Positions 9,139 through 17,768 of a stretch of 64,000 bases of DNA are shown piece after piece (position 1 is the stretch's first letter; each line of letters begins with the position of its first letter). The translations under genes were made by a program, and so were the position numbers. Source of the DNA: CAZMNY01 sp964635375 (GTDB taxonomy: Bacteria > Planctomycetota > Planctomycetia > Pirellulales > Pirellulaceae). The notes under the pieces were generated by a model, which saw only the letters and a list, made by a program, of their open reading frames with translations, was not told the origin of the DNA and searched no databases. Location of the stretch: assembly GCA_964635375.1 (NCBI GenBank), contig CAZWOU010000014.1, positions 1-64,000 of the forward strand, written 5' to 3'.

Positions 9139-10602
9139 ATGTCGAAGCAACTCATGTTTCCTTGCGGTCAAACCCGCCGCGAGTTCATTTGGGAGATGGG
9201 CGGCGGTTTCACGGGGTTAGCGCTGACGAGCTTGCTGGCGCGCGATGGCTTTTTCACACGGCATGCGGCCGCGGACGAGAACGACCGTTCGTTGAATCCG
9301 CTGGCCGCGAGAGAGCCGCAGTTCAAACCCCGCGCGAAGGCCTGCATTTTTCTGATGATGAACGGTGCTCCCTCGCAGGTCGACAGCTTCGACTACAAGC
9401 CGGAACTAAAAAAGTACGGCGGCAAACAACTTCCCGCTGACAAGAAGTTCATCAACTCGGGCGGTCGCAAGATGGGATTCCTGACGCCCGCCTGGAGGCC
9501 CTTTCGTCCTGGAGGCGAGAGTGGGTTGATGGTCTCGGACTATTTTCCCAACGTCCGCAAACACGCCGACAAATTGTGCGTCCTCAACTCGTGTCACACT
9601 GATAGTCATGCCCACGGCTCGGCGCTCGTCGCGATGAACACGGGCAAGACTTTCATCGGCCGCCCATCGCTCGGCAGCTGGTGCGTCTACGGTCTCGGAA
9701 CCGAAAACGAGAGTCTCCCCGGCTACGTTACCATTTTGGATAAACGCGGCGGCCCTATTGGCGGTCAACCCAACTGGTCGAGCGGCTTCATGCCGGCCAC
9801 CTATGCTGGGACGCTCTTTCGCCCCGTTGGTAATCCAATCCTCGACTTGAAAGCTCCCGACCATATCACCCGACCGGTGCAGCGCGAACAACTCGACCTG
9901 CTGGCGAAACTCAATCAGCGCCACCTGGACGCGAGGCCCGGTGGAAGGGAACTGGCGGCGCGGATCAATAGCTATGAACTCGCCTATCGAATGCAGACCG
10001 AAACACCAGAGGCGGTAGATCTGTCGCAGGAGACCGAAAGCACGCTGAACATGTACGGCGTCGGTCGACAGCCCACTGACGAGTACGGCCGTAACTGTCT
10101 GATTGCACGCCGCTTGGTCGAACGAGGCGTGCGCTTCATTCAGCTCTATTCCGGCGGCGGGCATCTGGAGGAGACCTGGGACGCGCACGAGAGCATCGAA
10201 AAGAATCATGGTCGCCACGCGGCGGAGGTCGATCAGCCGATCGCGGCGCTGTTGACCGACCTTGAGCAGCGAGGCTTGCTGGAAGACACCTTGATTGTCT
10301 GGGGCGGCGAGTTCGGCCGGATGCCGTTCAGCGAGGGGAAAGACGCGCCGGGGCGCAATCACAATCCGTACGGCTTCAGCATGTGGCTGGCTGGGGGGAA
10401 AGTCAAAGGTGGTTCGAACTATGGCAAAACGGACGAATTCGGATTTGAAGCTGTTGCTGACAAGGTTCACTTCAACGACTTGCACGCCACGATTCTGCAC
10501 ATGCTGGGTCTCGACCACGAGTTGCTGACGTATTTCCATCAGGGCCGTAAGGAAAGCCTGACGGACGTTGGCGGTCGCGTGATTAACGAAGTCCTCGCCT
10601 GA
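9139..10602 (+). CDS. DUF1501 domain protein, Tat-exported
   Basis: A 487-residue DUF1501 protein, paralogous to the gene at 1992. The N-terminus carries a twin-arginine signal (TRREFIWEMGGGF) followed by a short hydrophobic segment. Landmarks are CIFLMMNGAPSQVDSFDYKP, the DSHAHGSALVAMNTGK segment, and the C-terminal GGEFGRMPF and GRNHNPYGFS motifs with likely metal ligands. The 9-base gap after the cytochrome-type gene implies cotranscription. Enzymatic substrate is unknown for the family. Confidence 0.9.
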   Translation: MSKQLMFPCGQTRREFIWEMGGGFTGLALTSLLARDGFFTRHAAADENDRSLNPLAAREPQFKPRAKACIFLMMNGAPSQVDSFDYKPELKKYGGKQLPADKKFINSGGRKMGFLTPAWRPFRPGGESGLMVSDYFPNVRKHADKLCVLNSCHTDSHAHGSALVAMNTGKTFIGRPSLGSWCVYGLGTENESLPGYVTILDKRGGPIGGQPNWSSGFMPATYAGTLFRPVGNPILDLKAPDHITRPVQREQLDLLAKLNQRHLDARPGGRELAARINSYELAYRMQTETPEAVDLSQETESTLNMYGVGRQPTDEYGRNCLIARRLVERGVRFIQLYSGGGHLEETWDAHESIEKNHGRHAAEVDQPIAALLTDLEQRGLLEDTLIVWGGEFGRMPFSEGKDAPGRNHNPYGFSMWLAGGKVKGGSNYGKTDEFGFEAVADKVHFNDLHATILHMLGLDHELLTYFHQGRKESLTDVGGRVINEVLA

Positions 10603-10659
10603 TCACAAAGATCCTCCGCGGCCCTCTGTGGTCTTGAGTCGCGGTAATGGAACTTAGCG

Positions 10660-11868
10660 TCAACTCATCGCCGACTGCAGGATCAGCTCAAGATCGTCTT
10701 GAGTGACTGGGCGCGGGCTGACACGGAGAATGCGTTTGACCGTGAAAGCGGCTTTCGCCATCTCGGGAACTTGATCCGCGCGGACGCCCACTTCGCTCAA
10801 ACTCGCGGGAATCCCGATATCCGACTTGAGCCGTTCGACAGCAGTGATGGCCCGGTCCGCGGCTGTCTCGGCGTCCAACCCGGAAGTAGCTTCTCCCAGT
10901 AGTTCGGCGATTCGCGAGGTCTGAGTGAGTCGCGCGGGGGCGTTGAAGCGCATCACATAGGGCAGCAACAGACCGCAGCCGACGCCGTGTGGCGTATGCG
11001 CGACCTGATTGAGGGCGAATTCCAGGGCGTGAACAACCGCCACACCCACGTTGGAAAAGGCCATCCCAGCCAGCATCGCCGCCAAGGCCATGCCCTCGCG
11101 AGCTTCCAGATCATTGCCGTTCTCTACGGCGCGGCGCAAATGACGCCCCACCAATTCGATCGCTCGTTCCGCCAGCACGTCCGCCAGCGGATGGCGGCCT
11201 TGGTAAACAGTCCGCTCACCCGAAGGCAGTGGAAAGTTCTCGTTGTCGATGGCTGTGTAGGCTTCAATTGCATGGGTGAGCGCATCGATGCCGCTGGCGG
11301 CGGTCACTTTCGGAGGGCAACTGACAGTTAACATGGGATCGACAATGGCAATTCTTGGTCTCAAGTAGTTGCTGAGGATTCCGAACTTTCCACCGCTGTC
11401 CGGATCGCAGAGGACTGATGCCGCCGTCACTTCCGAGCCCGTTCCGGAGGTCGTCGGTAGGAGAATGAGAGGAAAGATCGGTCCGGGAACGACTTGGTCT
11501 CCGGCGTAGTCCTTGACTGCTCCGCCATGAGCGAGCACGACGGCAGCGGCCTTAGCGATGTCCATGTTGCTGCCGCCGCCCAAACCGAGAAGCAGGTCGG
11601 GCTTCACGTCACCGGCCATGGCTACCGCATCGTTAACTGCGTGAAACGGAGGTTCTGGCGTACCGCCATCAAACACCTCGACCTGCACGCCGGCGTCAGC
11701 CAATGGGGCGCTGACTTGATCGACCAGTCCCGCGTCAACCAGTGTTTTGTCGGTTATCACGAGCGCTCGACGGGCGTTCATGCGTTGCGCGACCTCACCC
11801 AATTGGGCGATGGCGCCGCGGCCAAACAACAGTTCTCCGGCGTTATGAAACGTCCAGGTGGTTCTCAT
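10660..11868 (-). CDS. Iron-containing alcohol dehydrogenase
   Basis: A 402-residue type III (Fe-dependent) alcohol dehydrogenase that should oxidise or reduce an alcohol/aldehyde with NAD(P). GLGGGSNMDIAKAAA forms the nucleotide-binding glycine-rich segment and PTTSGTGSEVT follows. Metal ligands expected for the family are visible in SGIDALTHAIEAY (Asp, His), VVHALEF and HTPHGVGCG. The ATG at 11868 begins MRTTWTFHNAG, a typical family N-terminus; a longer start at 11946 would sit 5 bases from the upstream gene's stop and cannot be excluded. Probably cotranscribed with the sugar isomerase/epimerase upstream, hinting at a small catabolic unit; substrate unknown. Confidence 0.88.
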   Translation of the reverse strand: MRTTWTFHNAGELLFGRGAIAQLGEVAQRMNARRALVITDKTLVDAGLVDQVSAPLADAGVQVEVFDGGTPEPPFHAVNDAVAMAGDVKPDLLLGLGGGSNMDIAKAAAVVLAHGGAVKDYAGDQVVPGPIFPLILLPTTSGTGSEVTAASVLCDPDSGGKFGILSNYLRPRIAIVDPMLTVSCPPKVTAASGIDALTHAIEAYTAIDNENFPLPSGERTVYQGRHPLADVLAERAIELVGRHLRRAVENGNDLEAREGMALAAMLAGMAFSNVGVAVVHALEFALNQVAHTPHGVGCGLLLPYVMRFNAPARLTQTSRIAELLGEATSGLDAETAADRAITAVERLKSDIGIPASLSEVGVRADQVPEMAKAAFTVKRILRVSPRPVTQDDLELILQSAMS

Positions 11869-11950
11869 TGCTTCAATACCTATTCGGTTGTTCGATTCAA
11901 ACTTGAGTGAATACGCTTCGGCGGTCAATTGGTCCCGTATGCTCATTCAG

Positions 11951-12808
11951 TCATTTCGACAATTCGGCGACAAGCGTCCGCAGATAAGCCACTGCATCTT
12001 CAACAGCTTTGGTTTCGTCCGCTTGCGGATCTTTCAGGAAGTCAATCTCAACGCAAAGCATGCCGTCATAGCCACCTGCCGCCAATGCGTTCACGACGCC
12101 AGGCATGTCGATGATTCCGCTTCCCGCGGGAGCGCTTGGCCAGAAGGTCCAATCCCGCGGCGAGCCGTGAGAGGGGTCGATGTCTTTGATATGAGTGGCA
12201 TAGGTCCGTTTGGCAAGCTTGCGGGCTGCCTCAACGGGATCCTCGAATACTCGCAGCGTGTTGCCCGAGTCAAAGTTGACGCCCAGATAGGGCGAGTCGA
12301 CGCGGTCGAGAATCTCAAGAATCTCATCGGAGTTGAAGTCGATGTGGTTCTCGATGGCCAGGCGAACGTCGGCGTCTTCCGCCTTCTTGACGCTTTCCGA
12401 GAGGATGGCGGCGATCCGCTCGATCTGGGGACCGTGAGGCTCATCGCGAAACATCAGGCTGCTGCCGACGATCCTCATAACCGTCGCGCCGATGGACTGC
12501 GCGGTCGCGAGATGTTGCTCCATCTCCTGTGCCGCTTCTCGATTCTTGCCGCCCTCCAGGCCGTCCGGATGCCCCCATGCGATCATCCGCTCCATCCCCT
12601 GTTCGTCCAGCTTCTCTTTGATCTGGGCGAGGTAATCTGCATCGAAATTCGGCATGAAGCAGGTTTCCAACGAGATTCCATCCACATTCAGTCGAATCGC
12701 TTCGTCGATCGACTGCTCAAACTCCCATCGCCGCCCCGGATCGATCTGGTTCGGATAAACTTCGCCGAACAGGCGGTGGTAGCTGTAAGTGTCTATGCCG
12801 ACTTTCAT
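11951..12808 (-). CDS. Sugar phosphate isomerase/epimerase (TIM-barrel)
   Basis: A 285-residue protein of the AP-endonuclease-2-like TIM-barrel family that includes sugar isomerases and epimerases. Start at 12808 gives MKVGIDTYSYHRL and has a strong GGTGGAGA site just upstream, so the longer frame to 12919 is rejected. Family features are the regular alternation of strands and helices, the LAIENHIDFNSDEILEIL segment with a probable metal-ligand Glu and His, and HIKDIDPSHG. No signal peptide. The dehydrogenase lies directly downstream. The sugar substrate cannot be read from sequence. Confidence 0.83.
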   Translation of the reverse strand: MKVGIDTYSYHRLFGEVYPNQIDPGRRWEFEQSIDEAIRLNVDGISLETCFMPNFDADYLAQIKEKLDEQGMERMIAWGHPDGLEGGKNREAAQEMEQHLATAQSIGATVMRIVGSSLMFRDEPHGPQIERIAAILSESVKKAEDADVRLAIENHIDFNSDEILEILDRVDSPYLGVNFDSGNTLRVFEDPVEAARKLAKRTYATHIKDIDPSHGSPRDWTFWPSAPAGSGIIDMPGVVNALAAGGYDGMLCVEIDFLKDPQADETKAVEDAVAYLRTLVAELSK

Positions 12809-12978
12809 TGGAATTCTCCACCTGTGAGCGTAGCCTGCTCTCCGGAAAGCGTCGCCAGAGAAGCGAATCATCGCCAGGTCGTCGACAAGAAGTCGAATCC
12901 ATCTGATCCCAGTTAGCAAGTAGGCGAACGCGTTTCACCTCTCTCGCCGCAGTAGAAGAATCACCGCATGTCTTCGTC

Positions 12979-13006
12979 CACTTGGCGTCGCCAAAAACGC
13001 CAAGTG
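12979..13006. repeat. Inverted repeat CACTTGGCG...CGCCAAGTG
   Basis: Two perfectly complementary 9-base arms are separated by a 10-base loop. There is no T-run on either side, so an intrinsic terminator is unlikely. It lies in a divergent promoter region, where it could be an operator. Confidence 0.5.
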
Positions 13007-13168
13007 CGGACCGCGTGCGAAAAGGTTTCACAATCCACGCTCGCGCAAGCCCGCGCGCAGGGACACGCGCGCAGGGAGGCCGAACACATGCTAACCTAGT
13101 CACTGGGCCGCGGCCTCGAATTCACCGATGAGAAAGAAGTCGAGAGAGATCGGGAATTGGCAGCGTCT

Positions 13169-13203
13169 CTGGATGAAAATACACGGTCCCTGGATGAAAA
13201 TAC
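13169..13203 (+). repeat. 14-bp direct repeat upstream of PQQ-like gene
   Basis: CTGGATGAAAATAC occurs at 13169-13182 and again at 13190-13203, a 21-base period equal to two helical turns, and ends 43 bases before the start codon at 13247. The position is compatible with a tandem operator or activator site; no known regulator is implied. Confidence 0.5.
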
Positions 13204-13246
13204 CCGAGTACAACCTCAGAGCAGAATCTCGTAGGACAAAGTTCAA

Positions 13247-14551
13247 ATGAAACATTCCCTCCGCCATCGTTTCTCGTCCAAACTGGTTGCCATCGCACTC
13301 GGCCTCTGCTTCGTCTCGGCGTCGCTCCAGGCAGAGGAGTGGCCTCGTTGGCGCGGGCCGCGTGACAATGGCAGCATCGAAGACGGAAGCTACCCGGTTC
13401 AGTGGGACGCCAGAAACACGCTCTGGAAAACGCCGCTTCCGGGCAAGGGATGTTCGACGCCCATCGTCTGGAACAAACGGATCTATCTCACGGCCCCGCT
13501 GAACGGAAAGGACGCTCTGTTAGCGTTTGATATGGCTGGAAAGTTACTTTGGCAGACCCCTTTCGGCCCTGAAAACCCAGGCAAACATCGAAACGGATCC
13601 GGAAGCAATGCTTCACCCACAACCGATGGAAAGGGACTCTTCGTCTACTACAAGAGCGGCACAATGGCTGCAGTCGAGTTTGATGGCAAAGTGCGTTGGC
13701 AGACCAATCTCGTCAAACGCTTCGGTCCCGACACGCTTTATTGGGACCATGGCACTTCCCCTGTCGTTACAGAGCGATACTTGGTGATGGCTCGTATGCA
13801 CGAAGGAGAATCGTGGCTGGCGGCTTTTGACAAGACCAGCGGAAAGATGGCGTGGAAAGTTCCTCGAAATTTCAAGACGCCGCGAGAAGGAGACCACGGG
13901 TACACGACGCCACTCGTCATCCAACAAGGCGGCAAGGAATCGCTTCTCGTTTGGGGCGCGCAACACCTCACGGCCCATGACGTCGCGGATGGGGCAACGC
14001 TCTGGTCGTGCGGGGACTTCAATCCCCAGTCTGTGAAACTTTGGCCCGCGGTAGCCACACCAGTTATTGCCGGAAACATCGCCGTGGTGCCCGCCGGTCG
14101 AAATGATCGCCGCGCCCCGAGACTACACGGGATTCGGATTGGGGGCGCCGGCGATGTCACCCAGACCCATCGGGTTTGGAAACGCGACGATATCGGAACT
14201 TTCGTTCCTAGTCCCGCGGAGTACAAAGGAAAGGTCTACCTGGTGCGCGATCGGGGAGAAGTTGAGTGCATTGACCCGGCGACCGGCAAGACCATTTGGA
14301 GCGAAGCTCTTCCGAAGAGCCGCGCCAACTTCTATTCCTCTCCGCTGATCGCTGGCGGAAACCTGTACGCCGCTCGCGAAGACGGCGTGGTGTTCGTCGC
14401 CAAAGTTGACGGCAAGTTTGAGCTGCTGTCAGAAAATGATATGGGCGAATCCATCATCGCCGCACCCGTGCCGGTCTCAAACGGACTGCTCCTTCGCGGC
14501 GAAAACCACCTCTTCTTCGTGCCTTCGCCTGCGGATAAACCCAACGAATAA
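13247..14551 (+). CDS. Secreted PQQ-like beta-propeller repeat protein
   Basis: A 434-residue secreted protein with a signal peptide ending at about LQAEEW. The mature part starts WPRWRGPRDNGS, the usual opening of planctomycete PQQ-binding-like (outer-membrane PQQ/BamB-type) propellers. Blade motifs recur as LLAFDMAGKLLWQTPF, WLAAFDKTSGKMAWKV, CIDPATGKTIWSEAL and a last blade with YAAREDGVVFVAKV. Catalytic quinoprotein residues are not apparent, so a structural or binding role is more likely than dehydrogenase activity. It stands alone on its strand. Confidence 0.88.
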   Translation: MKHSLRHRFSSKLVAIALGLCFVSASLQAEEWPRWRGPRDNGSIEDGSYPVQWDARNTLWKTPLPGKGCSTPIVWNKRIYLTAPLNGKDALLAFDMAGKLLWQTPFGPENPGKHRNGSGSNASPTTDGKGLFVYYKSGTMAAVEFDGKVRWQTNLVKRFGPDTLYWDHGTSPVVTERYLVMARMHEGESWLAAFDKTSGKMAWKVPRNFKTPREGDHGYTTPLVIQQGGKESLLVWGAQHLTAHDVADGATLWSCGDFNPQSVKLWPAVATPVIAGNIAVVPAGRNDRRAPRLHGIRIGGAGDVTQTHRVWKRDDIGTFVPSPAEYKGKVYLVRDRGEVECIDPATGKTIWSEALPKSRANFYSSPLIAGGNLYAAREDGVVFVAKVDGKFELLSENDMGESIIAAPVPVSNGLLLRGENHLFFVPSPADKPNE

Positions 14552-14582
14552 TGAGAGTGTGAACGCCGAAATCGCCTCTTCA

Positions 14583-14777
14583 CTAAGCACGTGAGGGGTG
14601 ATCAGCCTTGTAGAGTCCGGCCAAGCTAATGATCCCTATTAGCAGGCCAATCACAAGCAGCACTGCGGGATGCCACGAAGTTGAACCGAGGGGAAAAAGG
14701 TCAACCACGCTAGCTCCTACAAGCATTCCTGAAGCCCAAAGGCCAATCCCTGTAAAAAAGAGAGAGTTCGTTTTCAT
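14583..14777 (-). CDS. Small two-helix membrane protein
   Basis: A 64-residue protein with two predicted membrane segments, roughly LFFTGIGLWASGMLVGASVV and HPAVLLVIGLLIGIISLAGLY, and a short basic tail. A GGAGAAATGGGGAA sequence lies just before the ATG, supporting translation. No family recognised. It is convergent with the PQQ-like gene. Confidence 0.6.
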   Translation of the reverse strand: MKTNSLFFTGIGLWASGMLVGASVVDLFPLGSTSWHPAVLLVIGLLIGIISLAGLYKADHPSRA

Positions 14778-14880
14778 TTCCCCATTTCTCCATCAAGACC
14801 ATCCAACGCTTGAATCACTGGGTTGCCGCTCCAGTGACGTTGATTTCAGTTTGCGACCGGTCGGCAACTCCGGCGCACGG

Positions 14881-15012
14881 TTATGCTGAATTCGGCGGTC
14901 TCGGATGCCGCTCAAAATAGCGAGCGTACGGCCCGAGATAGTTGGTGTCTGTCTGAATACAAATTGTATCCTCCACGGCGATCCATGTTAATTCATCTTC
15001 GTCGCTTTCCAT
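14881..15012 (-). CDS. Possible 43-residue peptide
   Basis: A short frame begins MESDEDELTWIAVED and ends ERHPRPPNSA. It is acidic at the front with a Tyr/Arg/Pro-rich end, has protein-like codon usage and is preceded by purine-rich sequence (GGGGGCAATCAGG). The frame remains open further upstream, so it could also be the 3' remnant of a longer gene disrupted near the repeat array. No family recognised. Confidence 0.35.
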   Translation of the reverse strand: MESDEDELTWIAVEDTICIQTDTNYLGPYARYFERHPRPPNSA

Positions 15013-15070
15013 CCTGATTGCCCCCGACCTCTGTCCTCCCGAACCGCGCGCCAATGAACCGAGAGGCAGT

Positions 15071-15299
15071 TGTCACGGCCATATTGTCACGGCCATATTG
15101 TCACAGTGCCGGGGACAACGGCACGCGACACAAGCACAACGCCANNNNNNNNNNNNNNNNNNNNNNNNNNNNNNNNNNNNNNNNNNNNNNNNNNNNNNNN
15201 NNNNNNNNNNNNNNNNNNNNNNNNNNNNNNNNNNNNNNNNNNNNCGGCCATATTGTCACAGTGCCGGGGACAACGGCACGCGACACAAGCACAACGCCA
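15071..15299. repeat. Tandem repeat array interrupted by an assembly gap
   Basis: Two copies of a 14-bp unit, TGTCACGGCCATAT, sit at 15071-15098. An identical 55-bp segment occurs at 15090-15144 and 15245-15299, directly flanking 100 Ns. Each 55-bp copy contains the hairpin GTGCCG-GGGACAA-CGGCAC. Identical sequence on both edges of a round-number gap suggests a tandem array the assembler could not resolve, so the real copy number and length are unknown. Confidence 0.75.
15145..15244. other. Assembly gap (100 N)
   Basis: Exactly 100 undetermined bases, a conventional placeholder length, inside the repeat array. Nothing can be said about its content except that both edges carry the same 55-bp unit. 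Confidence 0.95.
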
Positions 15300-15323
15300 T
15301 GGACACAGACAGGGCGGAGTAAT

Positions 15324-16280
15324 TCACTGGTCACTATCGGCAGCCAGGGCGAGCGCGCCGTGGACGACAACTTCTTCGCCCAGGGTGGCTGGCACGAGTT
15401 CGTACGTTCCGCGGAGCGGCGGGATGACGTATCGGTCGATTTCGTTGCGGAGCGGGGAGAGGAACATCGTTTCGCCGACCTGTGAAACGCCGCCGCCGAT
15501 CACCAGCAGGTTGGGAGCCAATAGCGTGACGACCTGCGCGAGGGCCCAACCGTAGGTGCGGATGGCGTTGGAGAAGACTTCAGTGGCCAGGGCGTTGTTT
15601 TGGCAAGCCGCCTCGACCACCATCTTGCCGGTCAATTGGTTGATGTCGCCGTCGCAGTGTGCCAACAGTTCCTCGGCAGCTTCAGCTTGGTCCAGCTCGG
15701 CCAGACGCAAACTGGCCCGCGTTTGGGCAGCGATCCCCCAACCACTGGCGATGGATTCAACTGTGCTATCCGGGCCACGCGCATCAAGCCCAGGCCTCAG
15801 GTGGCCGATTTCGGAAACCGCCGCTCCGACGCCACCTACGTAGAGCGTTTGATCGATCACCAACGCTCCGCCGATCCCGCTTCCGACGTTGCTGTAGAAA
15901 ACAACGCGCGCGTCGCGTCCGGCGCCGAACCGAGCCTCCCCGAGACCTGCGAGGTTAGAGTCGTTTTCCAACACTGCGGTCGGACCAAGGGCCTCTCGGC
16001 ACCAATCGCATAACGGAAAACCGTCCCATCCTTCGATCTGAAAGCTCTTGATCACTCGCCCTCGCGTCGCGTCGACCGGGCCCCCAAACCCGATCCCAAC
16101 GCGGCGGATATCGTGCTTGTCAATCAGCCGTTTGCCGATCTTCGCGATCTGCTGACAAATTCCATCCGCCCCGCCTGTTGAGTTCACATCGCAACGCTCC
16201 AGCGTCTCCAACGGACCGCCCTTGCCGGAGCCAACGCCAAGCTGGAGCTTTGTTCCGCCGATCTCGATGCCAAGATACAT
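15324..16280 (-). CDS. ROK-family protein (sugar kinase-like)
   Basis: A 318-residue ROK protein, the family of glucokinases and other sugar kinases plus repressors. Start at 16280 gives MYLGIEIGGTKLQLGVG, the phosphate-binding motif at the very N-terminus, with no DNA-binding domain, which favours a kinase. ENDSNLAGLGEARFGAG carries the expected catalytic Asp, and SEIGHLRP supplies the ExGH motif. The zinc-binding CxCGxxGCxE segment of typical ROK proteins is missing: that region reads LDARGPDSTVESIASG without cysteines. Its end is 25 bases from the repeat array. Substrate unassigned. Confidence 0.85.
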   Translation of the reverse strand: MYLGIEIGGTKLQLGVGSGKGGPLETLERCDVNSTGGADGICQQIAKIGKRLIDKHDIRRVGIGFGGPVDATRGRVIKSFQIEGWDGFPLCDWCREALGPTAVLENDSNLAGLGEARFGAGRDARVVFYSNVGSGIGGALVIDQTLYVGGVGAAVSEIGHLRPGLDARGPDSTVESIASGWGIAAQTRASLRLAELDQAEAAEELLAHCDGDINQLTGKMVVEAACQNNALATEVFSNAIRTYGWALAQVVTLLAPNLLVIGGGVSQVGETMFLSPLRNEIDRYVIPPLRGTYELVPATLGEEVVVHGALALAADSDQ

Positions 16281-16544
16281 TTTGAATGTCCATTCCCGTG
16301 CGCGAACCGAACAACAACTGCTGTCGTTTCGACCATTGACGTTGCCCCGCAGGCTCAGGAGACTATAAACAAGGTTGAAGCCATTAGAATCACCCCCTTG
16401 CGAATATTGAAACGTCTCAACCCTCTCCGAAACGCCGACGGCGTCATTTGACGGCAAGTCTTCGGGAGCGAACCCGACGAAAGAGTCAGCAAGTCAGGCC
16501 ACGTCAGGGGAAGCCGGTTGGCGTTTCCAAAATGGAGACAACCG

Positions 16545-17591
16545 ATGTTGGACCGACGCGGATTCTTGACAACATCCTCGGCCATTGTGGCTGCGGGGTT
16601 AACAACACAGGCGGGTCAGATGTCGCACGCACAGTCGCCCCCAGGGAAAGAGAGACTTTCCCGCGAGGAGTTCAAGGGCAAATTGCTTGAGTGCCTTGGC
16701 GGGACCTGGCCGGACCCCTGCCCGTTGGAAGCCAAGATTGAACGTGAACAGCAAGAGGATGGCTACCGACTGTTGTGGATCCGCTATTCGGTGGAACCAG
16801 ATGACCGAGTTCCGGCAGTGCTGTTGGTTCCCGATAGCGCGACCGACGCAACCCCTGCGCCTGGCGTCGCTGTTTGGCACCAACACGCGGGGCAGTGGCA
16901 CTTGGGCAAGAGCGAACCGGCGGGACTGGCCGGCAACCCAATGCACCATACGGGCGTCGCCCTAGCCAAACTGGGCTACGTCGTAATCTGCCCCGACGCC
17001 TTGTGCTTTGAGGAACGGCAAGACCCCGAGAAGAAGCTGAAGGGGGGAGCCTACGAACGATTCGAGTTTCTGCGGCAAGTTGTGGCTGGGCGTTGTATGG
17101 CTTGGAAGAACATTCTGGACATGCGACGCGCTGTCGACTTTTTGGTTTCGCGTCCCGAAGTGGATGGCGAGCGGTTGGGTTGCTATGGGCATTCGATGGG
17201 CTCCACCCATACCTGGCTCGTTGGCCCCTGGGAGCCTCGGCTGAAGTGCCTTGTGGGCAATTGCTGCCTGCCGACGTACGGGGCAATTCACCGGACGAAA
17301 CTGCTGCACTGCTTTCCCAACTTCATTCCCGGCATCCACCAGTTTGGCGACACGCCCGACATCGCGTCACTGATCGCACCCCGATATCTGCACATGAACT
17401 TCGGTGAGAAGGATCGCGGCTCGCCAATCGAGGAAGTCAGGAAAGGGGTCGAGCAAATCGAGGAGTCCTATGCCAAACTCAACGCCAAGAATCGCTTTTC
17501 CTACTTCATCGAAAAGGACACAGGGCACGTGCTGTCGGAGACGATGTGGCGACGGACCAAGGCGACATTCGCCAACGCTTTCAAGACGTAA
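16545..17591 (+). CDS. Tat-exported alpha/beta-hydrolase (esterase-like)
   Basis: A 348-residue alpha/beta-hydrolase resembling acetyl-xylan-esterase/dienelactone-hydrolase-type proteins. The ATG at 16545 follows a GGAGA site; the N-terminus MLDRRGFLTTSSAIV is a twin-arginine signal, so it is probably exported folded. The nucleophile motif is GHSMG within CYGHSMGSTHTW, the likely acid is the Asp of GEKDRGSP, and the likely His is in KDTGHVLSE. The residues between core strands (VAVWHQHAGQWHLGKSEPAG) resemble planctomycete secreted esterases. Probably acts on acylated carbohydrate or similar esters; substrate is inference. Confidence 0.83.
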   Translation: MLDRRGFLTTSSAIVAAGLTTQAGQMSHAQSPPGKERLSREEFKGKLLECLGGTWPDPCPLEAKIEREQQEDGYRLLWIRYSVEPDDRVPAVLLVPDSATDATPAPGVAVWHQHAGQWHLGKSEPAGLAGNPMHHTGVALAKLGYVVICPDALCFEERQDPEKKLKGGAYERFEFLRQVVAGRCMAWKNILDMRRAVDFLVSRPEVDGERLGCYGHSMGSTHTWLVGPWEPRLKCLVGNCCLPTYGAIHRTKLLHCFPNFIPGIHQFGDTPDIASLIAPRYLHMNFGEKDRGSPIEEVRKGVEQIEESYAKLNAKNRFSYFIEKDTGHVLSETMWRRTKATFANAFKT

Positions 17592-17628
17592 CGAGACCCA
17601 AGCGAGAAGAAGCAGTAAGCTTAGACCC

Positions 17629-17688
17629 GCTGTGATTCGCTGTGATTCGCTGTGATTCGCTGTGATTCGCTGTGATTCGCTGTGATTC
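17629..17688 (+). repeat. 10-bp tandem repeat, six copies
   Basis: Six exact head-to-tail copies of GCTGTGATTC lie between the convergent esterase and beta-helix genes. The array is perfect, so it arose recently or is homogenised by slippage. No gene is encoded. Confidence 0.9.
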
Positions 17689-17768
17689 TTCGCTCGTCTG
17701 GATGGCTTGATGAAAATTGCGGGGCTACCTGCACTTTCCCGCGATCCGCCCAAGATGTCGTCATTGGC

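Larger units (their letters stand above)
12809..13246. other. Divergent intergenic region with repeats
   Basis: This 438-base stretch separates the minus-strand isomerase from the plus-strand PQQ-like gene and has no convincing ORF. It contains a 9-bp inverted repeat (12979-12987 with 12998-13006), a duplicated CGCGCAGGGA element around 13053-13077, and a 14-bp direct repeat at 13169 and 13190. It should hold promoters for both flanking genes. Confidence 0.6.

Noticed and set aside
10603..10659. Intrinsic terminator between convergent genes
   Set aside because: A weak imperfect stem is possible but there is no T-run.
12717..13103. Minus-strand frame of 128 codons running into the isomerase start
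   Set aside because: Arg/Cys-rich composition, no motif, and it overlaps the clear isomerase start and repeat-rich DNA.
15071..15299. CRISPR array at the gapped repeat
   Set aside because: The repeat is contiguous with subrepeats and a hairpin; no cas genes or unique spacers are seen.
17629..17688. CRISPR array
   Set aside because: Units are only 10 bp and contiguous, with no spacers.
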